In this document: positions 1 to 5,636 of the stretch, in pieces
Numbering within the stretch: position 1 is the first letter of the stretch
How the letters are laid out: every line of letters starts with the position of its first letter
Assembly: GCA_903881535.1 (NCBI GenBank)
Contig: CAIRTT010000147.1
Location: 1 to 6,104, forward strand
Length of the DNA: 6,104 nt
Reading direction: 5' to 3'
DNA from: an uncultured Armatimonadota bacterium
Lineage (GTDB): Bacteria; Armatimonadota; Armatimonadia; Armatimonadales; Armatimonadaceae
Position numbers and translations under genes: made by a program
Notes under the pieces: model-generated
Told to the model about the DNA's origin: nothing
The model's database searches: none
The model's input: the letters and a program-made list of their open reading frames with translations, nothing else

Positions 1-676
1 AAAAGTCCTCGCACGGACAGACACGCCATTCAACTTCAACAAAGGCAATATCCAACAAGCGCCGCCACCCTTTGAGCCGTACCTCTTCGAAGATGTGTTG
101 TTCAACGGCATCATCATTGAAATCGCTGAGCAGATTCTGGGTGGCCCCGTAAAGAATAGCTTCTACTCCGGAAACACAGCCCTCCCCGGTGACCATACAC
201 AGCCCGTCCATCCCGATATGCCGCATCCCGTTGCAGGCGGTGAATACACACCAACCACCACAATCGTCGTAAACATTCCCGTCGTCGACATGAGTGCAAC
301 CAATGGCGCAACACAGCTCTGGCCAACAACCCATTTGGACACTACATACGGCGGGGATGTCGAATGCATCGTCAAACCTCACGATCTTGAACGCTATCGC
401 ATTAGCCATCCGCCGATTCAACCTAACGTCAAGGCTGGCACAGTCATTCTCCGGGACATGCGCCTCTGGCACGCCGGGATGCCAAATCACACCCTTCATT
501 CACGCCCGATGATTGCGATGATGCTTTGGAAGGTTGGCTCTCAGACGTTTGGTGGCATCGATGTTCCCGAACGATCGGTTCCTTTCTTCCAAGGACGGCG
601 AATCGAGACGGAGCTTGTCATCAAGCCGGATAACGGCTTTGATCACATCCATCACGGAGAAAGTTACGGCGTTTAG
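1..676 (+). CDS. Phytanoyl-CoA dioxygenase (PhyH) family protein, 5' partial
   Basis: This is the C-terminal 224 codons of a non-heme Fe(II)/2-oxoglutarate-dependent oxygenase; the reading frame is open from base 2, so the true start lies upstream of the window. Seen in the sequence: an HxD iron-binding pair (His at 209-211 and Asp at 215-217, in a VHPDMPH context), a distal iron-binding His at 470-472 (RLWHAGMPN), and an Arg at 503-505 eleven residues later that fits the 2-oxoglutarate carboxylate ligand. This 2-His-1-carboxylate order and spacing is typical of PhyH, whose members are usually about 250-300 residues, so roughly 40-80 N-terminal residues are missing. PhyH enzymes hydroxylate very diverse small molecules, and the substrate cannot be told here. 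The gene ends 70 bases before the lipoprotein gene, which appears to have its own promoter, so shared function with the transporter is only a possibility. No terminator was found after the stop. Confidence 0.88.
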   Translation, partial: KVLARTDTPFNFNKGNIQQAPPPFEPYLFEDVLFNGIIIEIAEQILGGPVKNSFYSGNTALPGDHTQPVHPDMPHPVAGGEYTPTTTIVVNIPVVDMSATNGATQLWPTTHLDTTYGGDVECIVKPHDLERYRISHPPIQPNVKAGTVILRDMRLWHAGMPNHTLHSRPMIAMMLWKVGSQTFGGIDVPERSVPFFQGRRIETELVIKPDNGFDHIHHGESYGV

Positions 677-712
677 GGCAGCATAAATCCCTGTGTTCGG
701 GCATCATTAGCC

Positions 713-740
713 GTGACATGAATGCTCCTCTAGGTATTAT
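713..740 (+). promoter_or_regulatory. Putative sigma70-type promoter for the substrate-binding lipoprotein gene
   Basis: GTGACA (713-718, 5/6 to the -35 consensus) is followed after 16 bases by TATTAT (735-740, 5/6 to the -10 consensus). The ATG begins at 747, only six bases after the -10 box, so the expected transcription start falls on or next to the start codon. This is a pattern-based call without experimental support. Confidence 0.5.
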
Positions 741-746
741 TCGTCC

Positions 747-1778
747 ATGAACATTCGCCCGATCGCATTCGCTGCTGCGCTCACTCTCATCGCCGGTTGC
801 AACCCCGCGAGCAAGCAGGCAGCACGTCCTGTTCTGACCAAGACCGCAGATGGACGGAATGAACTCAAGGTTGGATTTCTTCCCGTTACCTGCCACCTGA
901 CCTGCCCGGTCACAGACTTCGCCAGCCGCACCAGCAAAGACAACCGCTTTGCGAGCGAAAAGTACCTCGCATGGCCGGATGTCGCAAACGCCTTCAAGTC
1001 GGGGCGCCTCCAAGCCACCTTTATGATTGCGCCTCTTGCACTAAAGCTGCAGGAACAGGGTGTCAAGTGCAAAATCGTCTATCTTGGACACCGGGATGGC
1101 TCCACCGTGATGGTCCGCAAAGATGACACATCCAAGGACCTCACAGGTCTCAAGGGTAAGACCTTCGCAATTCCAAGCCGCTTCTCGAACCAATACCTTG
1201 TCATCCGCAAACTAATGGAAGATCAGGGCCTCGCGGAATCCGACATCAACTTTATTGAACTGCCACCCCCGCAAATGCCATCCGCGCTGGCTGCGAAGAA
1301 AATCGATGCCTACTTTGTCGGCGAACCACACGCCGCAAAAGCGGAAGTCACCGGCGTCGGACGCGTGCTCTACAAAGCAAAAGACATCTGGCCACAGTTT
1401 ATTTCGTGTGTGCTAGTCGTCTCCGATGAGCTCATCGCCAAAGAACCACAGGTCGTCACAGACCTCGTACGCGGAATCGCTGAGTCAGGCGAATGGGCGG
1501 AAACCCATCGCAACGAAGCCGCAAAGGTCGCAAGTCCGTACTACAAGCAGGATGAAAAGCTCATCAAGTTTGTCCTCAACGACCCAGGCCGTGTAAGCTA
1601 CCGTCAGCTCACCCCGGGCGATGACGAAATGATGAAGATTGTCGAGATGGCCGTGAAAGCCAAAATCATCAGCAAGCCGATTCCTGTCGCACAGTTCCTT
1701 GACCGACAGTTTGTGCCAAAGGACATCAAGGAAGCCACGGTTGACATGGCGGATGCAGGGAAGTACCCAGCAAACTAG
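747..1778 (+). CDS. ABC transporter substrate-binding lipoprotein, NitT/TauT (NrtA/SsuA-like, COG0715) family
   Basis: This 343-residue protein should bind a small ligand in the periplasm and deliver it to the permease-ATPase pair encoded on the opposite strand. The N-terminus is a lipoprotein signal: a hydrophobic stretch (residues 6-16) ends in the lipobox LIAGC, giving lipidated Cys18. The mature part starts with a beta-strand and loop at residues 41-54 (KVGFLPVTCHLTCPV), as in type II NMT1/NrtA-like binding proteins. Further loops match the family pattern: LGHRDGS (113-119), AIPSRFSNQYL (141-151), PPPQMP (173-178) and GEPHAA (192-197). Cys49, His50, Cys53, His115 and His195 lie in predicted ligand loops. 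The ligand (nitrate, sulfonate, bicarbonate, pyrimidine or other) cannot be assigned. An in-frame stop at 714-716 and no other start codon before 747 fix the ATG. There is only a weak AGG 12 bases upstream as ribosome-binding site. The length is normal and the gene looks intact. Confidence 0.87.
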   Translation: MNIRPIAFAAALTLIAGCNPASKQAARPVLTKTADGRNELKVGFLPVTCHLTCPVTDFASRTSKDNRFASEKYLAWPDVANAFKSGRLQATFMIAPLALKLQEQGVKCKIVYLGHRDGSTVMVRKDDTSKDLTGLKGKTFAIPSRFSNQYLVIRKLMEDQGLAESDINFIELPPPQMPSALAAKKIDAYFVGEPHAAKAEVTGVGRVLYKAKDIWPQFISCVLVVSDELIAKEPQVVTDLVRGIAESGEWAETHRNEAAKVASPYYKQDEKLIKFVLNDPGRVSYRQLTPGDDEMMKIVEMAVKAKIISKPIPVAQFLDRQFVPKDIKEATVDMADAGKYPAN

Positions 1779-1796
1779 CCAAGCGACGACTCTTAG

Positions 1797-1841
1797 AAAA
1801 AAAGCGGGCTGCGAACCTACGGTTCGTAGCCCATTGCTTTT
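1797..1841. terminator. Bidirectional intrinsic terminator between convergent genes
   Basis: A 12-bp stem (1806-1817 with 1821-1832, perfect except for one position that forms G-U in RNA of one strand) closes on a 3-base loop. It is flanked by seven A residues at 1797-1803 and by GCTTTT at 1836-1841, whose ends can extend the stem. Read on the - strand the hairpin is followed by seven U residues, a strong terminator for the permease-ATPase operon. Read on the + strand the U-run is only four bases, so termination of the lipoprotein gene should be weaker. The - strand ATPase stop codon (1817-1819) sits at the loop edge, so the hairpin overlaps the last codons of that gene. Confidence 0.8.
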
Positions 1842-2530
1842 AACACCGCCTTGGTTGCATCCACCACACCCGGTGCCGTTACATCTCGTGGACGGGGAAC
1901 ATCGATCTTGAGCTCATACACAATCGATGCTGGCCGCTCCGAAAGGACCAACACGCGGTCTGCCAGCTGTGTGGCTTCTTCAATATCGTGCGTGACCAAA
2001 ATCACGGTTCGCGGCTGGTCCTCGAGCAAACGGCACAGCTCACCGCGCATCTTCAGACGCGTCAGGTAATCCAGCGCACTAAATGGTTCATCCAGCATCA
2101 GCACATCCGTGCCGCCACACAGCGCACGCCCAATCTCAACACGCTGCCGCATCCCGCCGCTAAGCGCATGCGGAAATGCCTTCTCAAACCCTGTAAGCCC
2201 AATACGCCCGACCATGTCGGAAACGGCACGTCGCTTCGATGCTGCATCCAGCTTTGGAAGACCAAGCGCAAGATTCCCTTCGACGGTCAGCCACGGGTAA
2301 AGGCCATCCGCCTGGTGGACCGTGCGCGTGGTTCCGGTACGCTCGAGCACACCCGATGTCGGCTTTAAATAACCCGACAACAACGACAACAAGGTCGACT
2401 TGCCACTGCCACTTGGACCCACGATCGCCACGAACTCACCCGGAGAAACATCCAAGTGGATATCTTTGAGGACTGCTGTCGCTCCATAAGAATGCGATAG
2501 ACCCTTGATGCTGATGCTCCCAGTACTCAT
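1817..2530 (-). CDS. ABC transporter ATP-binding protein, NitT/TauT (SsuB/TauB/NrtD-like) family
   Basis: This 237-residue cytoplasmic nucleotide-binding subunit powers the importer. All ABC motifs are present and intact: Walker A GPSGSGKST (residues 38-46), the Q-loop Gln73 followed by the family-typical LYPWLTVEGN (77-86), the signature LSGGMRQR (123-130), Walker B VLMLDEP (143-149) with catalytic Glu148, the D-loop SALD (151-154) and the H-loop His181 (VTHDIEEA). The length is normal for SsuB/TauB-type ATPases. Its ATG overlaps the permease stop codon as ATGA (2527-2530), indicating translational coupling. A G-run about nine bases before the ATG, inside the permease gene, can act as a ribosome-binding site. 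The gene ends within the shared hairpin terminator. The subfamily is clear, but the transported substrate is not determined by this subunit. Confidence 0.95.
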   Translation of the reverse strand: MSTGSISIKGLSHSYGATAVLKDIHLDVSPGEFVAIVGPSGSGKSTLLSLLSGYLKPTSGVLERTGTTRTVHQADGLYPWLTVEGNLALGLPKLDAASKRRAVSDMVGRIGLTGFEKAFPHALSGGMRQRVEIGRALCGGTDVLMLDEPFSALDYLTRLKMRGELCRLLEDQPRTVILVTHDIEEATQLADRVLVLSERPASIVYELKIDVPRPRDVTAPGVVDATKAVLKAMGYEP

Positions 2531-3306
2531 CGGTCATACCCCCAGCGGATACCTGGCAGCCGCGTCAAAAACATCAATAGGCGATCACACAGCATCCCAA
2601 GCAGCCCAATCATCACCATTCCAACCACAATCAAATCCAGCCGGAGACCATTGTTGGCATCGTGAATCAAGTAGCCAAGGCCGGTGTTTCCAGCAAGCAT
2701 TTCGCCAGCGACCATCACCAACCAACAGAGGCCCATCGCCACCCGCAGCGTTGTCACAAGCTGCGGCAGAATCGCGGGAAAAATAACCCGTGTCAGACGG
2801 TGAATGCCCTTTAGGTCGTAATCTTGGGCGACCCGGAAGTAGACCTTGGGGATGCCAGCAACCGCCGCCATCGTCGACAGCGCAATCGTCGGCAGCGCTG
2901 CAATAACAATCAGAAAGATCACCGCGCCGTGCCCAATGCCAATCCAGAAGATCGCAAATGGAATCCACGCAAGCGGAGACAAGGAACGCAGAAAATTCAG
3001 CAGTGGCAAAAGCGCAAGGCGTGCACCGAGCACCGTCCCGAGAATCATCCCGAGCGGAACGCCCGCGGCAACACTGAGCGCATACCCGGCGGCGACGCGC
3101 GACAAGGATGCAAGCGTATCCCGTAACAAGCTGCCACTTGCGAATTCCTCGCGGAAGCCTGTGACAAACGCTGCAGGTGTCGGAAAGAACTGCTCCGACA
3201 AATACCCGCGGGCACTCGCAAGCCACCAAATCAGGAGCAAAGTCCCAAATGTCAGCGATGGGTAGAGCCAGCTGTTGATCGAATTACGGATGTGTTTTGT
3301 GTCCAA
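2527..3306 (-). CDS. ABC transporter permease, NitT/TauT (SsuC/TauC/NrtB-like) family
   Basis: This 259-residue inner-membrane subunit forms the importer channel, probably as a homodimer. About six hydrophobic segments are visible, near residues 17-33, 72-92, 98-120, 125-147, 186-203 and 224-246. The cytoplasmic coupling (EAA) loop lies at about 159-182, with Gly167 and the I..P pattern around IFPAILP, followed by a further transmembrane helix as in SsuC/TauC. The length is normal for the family (about 250-280). The start is taken as TTG at 3304-3306: an in-frame TAA lies at 3310-3312 on this strand just upstream, no ATG or GTG is available near the N-terminus, and the first membrane segment requires this region. 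No Shine-Dalgarno sequence precedes it. It is the first gene of the operon, overlapping the ATPase gene by four bases, and is transcribed divergently from the CXXCH protein gene. Confidence 0.93.
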   Translation of the reverse strand: MDTKHIRNSINSWLYPSLTFGTLLLIWWLASARGYLSEQFFPTPAAFVTGFREEFASGSLLRDTLASLSRVAAGYALSVAAGVPLGMILGTVLGARLALLPLLNFLRSLSPLAWIPFAIFWIGIGHGAVIFLIVIAALPTIALSTMAAVAGIPKVYFRVAQDYDLKGIHRLTRVIFPAILPQLVTTLRVAMGLCWLVMVAGEMLAGNTGLGYLIHDANNGLRLDLIVVGMVMIGLLGMLCDRLLMFLTRLPGIRWGYDR

Positions 3307-3314
3307 AGCTTAAA

Positions 3315-3323
3315 AGTGTAGCA
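3315..3323 (-). promoter_or_regulatory. Putative extended -10 promoter for the permease-ATPase operon
   Basis: On the - strand TGCTACACT combines an extended -10 TGN with TACACT (4/6 to TATAAT, matching TANNNT). No convincing -35 box is seen, as is common for extended -10 promoters. The TTG start codon follows after eight bases, so the transcript would have almost no leader. Confidence 0.4.
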
Positions 3324-3346
3324 TGATGCATCAGCGGTACAGCTGA
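3324..3346. promoter_or_regulatory. Two adjacent dyads, possible operator of the transporter operon
   Basis: TGATGCATCA (3324-3333) is a perfect 10-base palindrome lying directly upstream of the extended -10 element on the - strand. Next to it, TCAGC (3331-3335) and GCTGA (3342-3346) form an inverted repeat with a six-base spacer. The position suits a regulator binding in the promoter spacer, but short palindromes arise by chance and no regulator gene is in the window. Confidence 0.25.
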
Positions 3347-3432
3347 CCCCATCAAAAATCCACGTTATTCGTGCGTATTGAACACAGGGATAGTGCTGCG
3401 CTGGAATGCGAATGAAACCTGCCAAAAGCCCG

Positions 3433-3461
3433 ATGACCCTACACATTTCCTTTGATAAGTT
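3433..3461 (+). promoter_or_regulatory. Weak putative promoter for the exported CXXCH protein gene
   Basis: ATGACC (3433-3438, 4/6 to the -35 consensus) and TAAGTT (3456-3461, fits TANNNT) are separated by 17 bases. The ATG follows nine bases after the -10 element. The boxes are poor matches. The call rests mainly on position, correct spacing and similarity of layout to the other leader genes here. Confidence 0.3.
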
Positions 3462-3470
3462 GTTGTCATA

Positions 3471-4826
3471 ATGCGCGTGAAAAAGTGGTTTGTTGTCGCG
3501 GCCTCGCTGGCGATTACGGTAACGCCTCTCATCGCCACATCCAGTGAGGCGGGCCCAAGACGCTCGGATGAACGCTCACTCGATGCCATCGGCTACTTCA
3601 CAAAGACTCCCACCAATAAGGTCGAACGCTTGCACGCCGCGATCGCGGCTGGTAAAAACCCGCTCACCTACGATGCCAGATTCGGCTATCTACCATCCTT
3701 GCTGCGTACGCTCGGTATCAATGCCAGCACGCAAACAATGGTCTTTTCAAAGACATCCCTTCAGATTGCACACATCAGCCCCAGCAGCCCAAGGGCTCTC
3801 TACTTTTCGGATGACATTTACATCGGCTACGTACAAGGCTCCGACATTGTTGAGGTGTCCGTCGCTGATCCTGTCCTTGGTGGCATCTTTTACACATTCA
3901 AAAACCGGGGCAGCGGCGCGCCAGCATTCAATCGGCAAACCTACGAGTGCCTGCAATGCCACGATGGCGCATTAACAAGTGGCGTACCGGGACACACGGT
4001 GCGTTCCGTTCATCCGTACCCGGATGGCCAAGTCGACTTCAGCAGCGGAACACACATCATTTCCGATGCAACCCCGCACTCGGAGCGCTTTGGGGGATGG
4101 TGGGTCACCGGAAAACACCTCGCACTCAACCACGAGGGTAACGCCTTCGTTCGTGGAAGCGGTGGCATGGATAATCCGCTCCGGGCGAACCGGACACCGG
4201 AAAAACTACCCGCCGGAATCATCGACTTAAAGGATTACATCGCGGGTACATCCGATGTCGTCGCGCAGCTCATCCTCCAGCACCAGACCGTGATCCACAA
4301 CCGAATTACAGCGGTGACCTACGGCACGACGCTGGCCCTTGCCGATGATGCATCGATTGGAGAGTCCCTCGGAAACAAGCCCGGCGAGCTCCTCGGCAGC
4401 ACACTTTCACGCATCCGGAACAGCTCTGATGCGTTGCTGGAAGCGATGTTTTTTGTGGATGAAGCTCCGTTCCCAGCACCCATCGATGGTAACAAGCGCA
4501 CCATGGTTGACTTCGTCAAGCAGGGGCCTCGGGATGCCAACCAACAAACACTCCGCCAGCTTGATTTAAGGACACGGTTGTTCCGCTATCGGCTAAGCTT
4601 TCTAGTACATTCATTGGGTTTTAAGGGGATGCCAATACAAGCGCGGACCTACTGCTGGATACGGATAAAGGCTGCGCTTGCAAACTCGGATGACCGGCTG
4701 ACGGCGAAGTTGGATGCAAACGAACGTAAAACCATCCATGAGATTTTGCAAGCCACCGAACAGGAATATAGGGATGCCCCTGTGGATATCCGGCACTGGA
4801 AACCCACCGGCTTTACGGCGAAGTGA
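3471..4826 (+). CDS. Exported single-CXXCH (c-type cytochrome-like) protein of unknown function
   Basis: This 451-residue protein starts with a Sec signal peptide (basic MRVKK, hydrophobic core about residues 6-22, likely cleavage after SEA at 25-27), so it acts outside the cytoplasm. It holds one heme c attachment motif, CLQCH (residues 160-164, bases 3948-3962), enough for one covalently bound heme. From memory it resembles an uncharacterised family that shares YFTKTPTN (42-49), FGYLPS (71-76), a FSKTS element (92-96), RALYFSDD-IYIGYVQG (108-123), PGHTVRSV (173-180), GGWWVTGKH (208-216), HQTVIHN (271-277) and QGPRDA (351-356). His175, His216, His271 and His276 are candidate axial or active-site ligands. 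It is neither a classical small cytochrome c nor a clear di-heme peroxidase, since only one motif is present. An in-frame TAA at 3456-3458 fixes the ATG, and no Shine-Dalgarno sequence is seen. The quinone genes downstream suggest, without proof, a respiratory setting. Confidence 0.8.
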   Translation: MRVKKWFVVAASLAITVTPLIATSSEAGPRRSDERSLDAIGYFTKTPTNKVERLHAAIAAGKNPLTYDARFGYLPSLLRTLGINASTQTMVFSKTSLQIAHISPSSPRALYFSDDIYIGYVQGSDIVEVSVADPVLGGIFYTFKNRGSGAPAFNRQTYECLQCHDGALTSGVPGHTVRSVHPYPDGQVDFSSGTHIISDATPHSERFGGWWVTGKHLALNHEGNAFVRGSGGMDNPLRANRTPEKLPAGIIDLKDYIAGTSDVVAQLILQHQTVIHNRITAVTYGTTLALADDASIGESLGNKPGELLGSTLSRIRNSSDALLEAMFFVDEAPFPAPIDGNKRTMVDFVKQGPRDANQQTLRQLDLRTRLFRYRLSFLVHSLGFKGMPIQARTYCWIRIKAALANSDDRLTAKLDANERKTIHEILQATEQEYRDAPVDIRHWKPTGFTAK

Positions 4827-4830
4827 TGCA

Positions 4831-4857
4831 TTAACAAGCAGCCCATCAAGGTATACT
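4831..4857 (+). promoter_or_regulatory. Putative promoter for the ubiE-polyprenyl synthase operon
   Basis: TTAACA (4831-4836, 5/6) and TATACT (4852-4857, 5/6) lie in the gap after the CXXCH protein gene. The spacer is 15 bases, shorter than ideal. The expected transcription start is near 4864, five bases before GTG 4869 and about 35 before ATG 4899. It would let the quinone genes be transcribed independently of the upstream gene, after which no terminator is visible. Confidence 0.45.
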
Positions 4858-4898
4858 CAGCCTACTTTGTGACAATGTTCACAATCCTTGTTACCCAG

Positions 4899-5636
4899 AT
4901 GGCACAATCACACGCGAACAATCCACTCCCTACACCGCAGCAAAAGCATGCGTACGTTCAGGATATGTTTGATGCCATCGCGCCGCGCTATGACCTGCTG
5001 AATTCTGTCCTCAGTATGCGCCTTCACCATGCCTGGCGGGATGCCACCGTAAAGGCGCTCGCGCTTTCAAATGGCTCATCCGCGCTCGATATCTGCACCG
5101 GAACCGGCGACCTCGCATTTGCGCTCAGCGGCGCGTGTGGACCCGCGGGCGTCGTGGATGCATCCGATTTTTCAGAAGGCATGCTGTCGATTGCACGCAC
5201 AAAAGTTACGCCACGTGGCGGTGCACCGGTTACATTCCAGCAGGCGGATGCGCAAAAGCTTCCGTATGACGTGAACACCTACGATGCAGTCACTGTCGCA
5301 TTCGGGATGCGAAACGTTGCGGATATCACGGCCGGAATAACCGAAATGGTACGCGTCGCAAAGCCGGGTGGCCGTGTTGCAATCCTTGAGTTTAACCAGC
5401 CAACAAAGGCGTGGTTCCGTGTGCTGTACCGCTTTTACTCGTTTCATATTCTTCCCGTCATCGGGGGATTGATCAGCGGTCGCAAGTCAGCCTATGCGTA
5501 CTTGCCAGCATCCGTGGATGCCTGGCCTGACCGGGAGACCCTTACAGCGCACCTCCAGACAGCCGGGTGCAAGTCTGTTTCGGTAACCGATTTCCTGTTT
5601 GGGGCGGTTGCGCTGCATATTGGAGTAAAGCGATGA
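4899..5636 (+). CDS. ubiE: Demethylmenaquinone/2-polyprenyl-benzoquinol methyltransferase (UbiE/MenG)
   Basis: This enzyme transfers a methyl group from S-adenosylmethionine to the prenylated quinone ring, the last step of menaquinone synthesis or the C-methylation step of ubiquinone synthesis. Counting from ATG 4899 it has 245 residues, the usual size (about 230-255). Seen: the N-terminal UbiE block FDAIAPRYDLLNSVLS (24-39) followed by HHAWR (43-47), the SAM-binding motif ALDICTGTGDLA (62-73), QADAQKLPYD (115-124), the hallmark FGMRN (135-139), and a C-terminal FGAVALHIG stretch. Longer readings from GTG 4869 (255 residues) or ATG 4875 are possible; they add a hydrophobic N-terminus not usual in the family, so 4899 is preferred, although no start has a clear Shine-Dalgarno sequence. 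The stop overlaps the next start as ATGA. No menaquinone-versus-ubiquinone marker gene is in the window, so the exact substrate is open. Confidence 0.92.
   Translation: MAQSHANNPLPTPQQKHAYVQDMFDAIAPRYDLLNSVLSMRLHHAWRDATVKALALSNGSSALDICTGTGDLAFALSGACGPAGVVDASDFSEGMLSIARTKVTPRGGAPVTFQQADAQKLPYDVNTYDAVTVAFGMRNVADITAGITEMVRVAKPGGRVAILEFNQPTKAWFRVLYRFYSFHILPVIGGLISGRKSAYAYLPASVDAWPDRETLTAHLQTAGCKSVSVTDFLFGAVALHIGVKR

Noticed and set aside
677..746. A terminator after the PhyH gene
   Set aside because: No GC-rich stem followed by a T-run is present in these 70 bases; only weak imperfect pairing can be drawn.
891..905. CHLTC in the lipoprotein as a possible heme-binding site
   Set aside because: The order is C-H-x-x-C, not CXXCH, so it is not a heme c attachment motif. 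It is kept only as a possible metal or disulfide site.
621..1072. Two - strand open frames (621-1013 and 737-1072) opposite the PhyH end and the lipoprotein start
   Set aside because: They overlap each other and the well-supported lipoprotein gene with its promoter; their translations look random.
2585..3229. A 214-codon open frame on the - strand inside the permease gene
   Set aside because: It lies in another frame of a well-supported membrane permease; its translation is rich in Cys, Arg and Trp with no domain pattern. Treated as a shadow of the real gene.
2846..3265. A 139-codon + strand open frame opposite the permease gene
   Set aside because: It is fully antisense to a conserved gene, is of biased composition, and shows no recognisable motif or ribosome-binding site.
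3252..3446. A 64-codon - strand open frame spanning the divergent intergenic region
   Set aside because: It overlaps the permease start and the likely promoters of both neighbours, and its translation has no coherent signal or domain.
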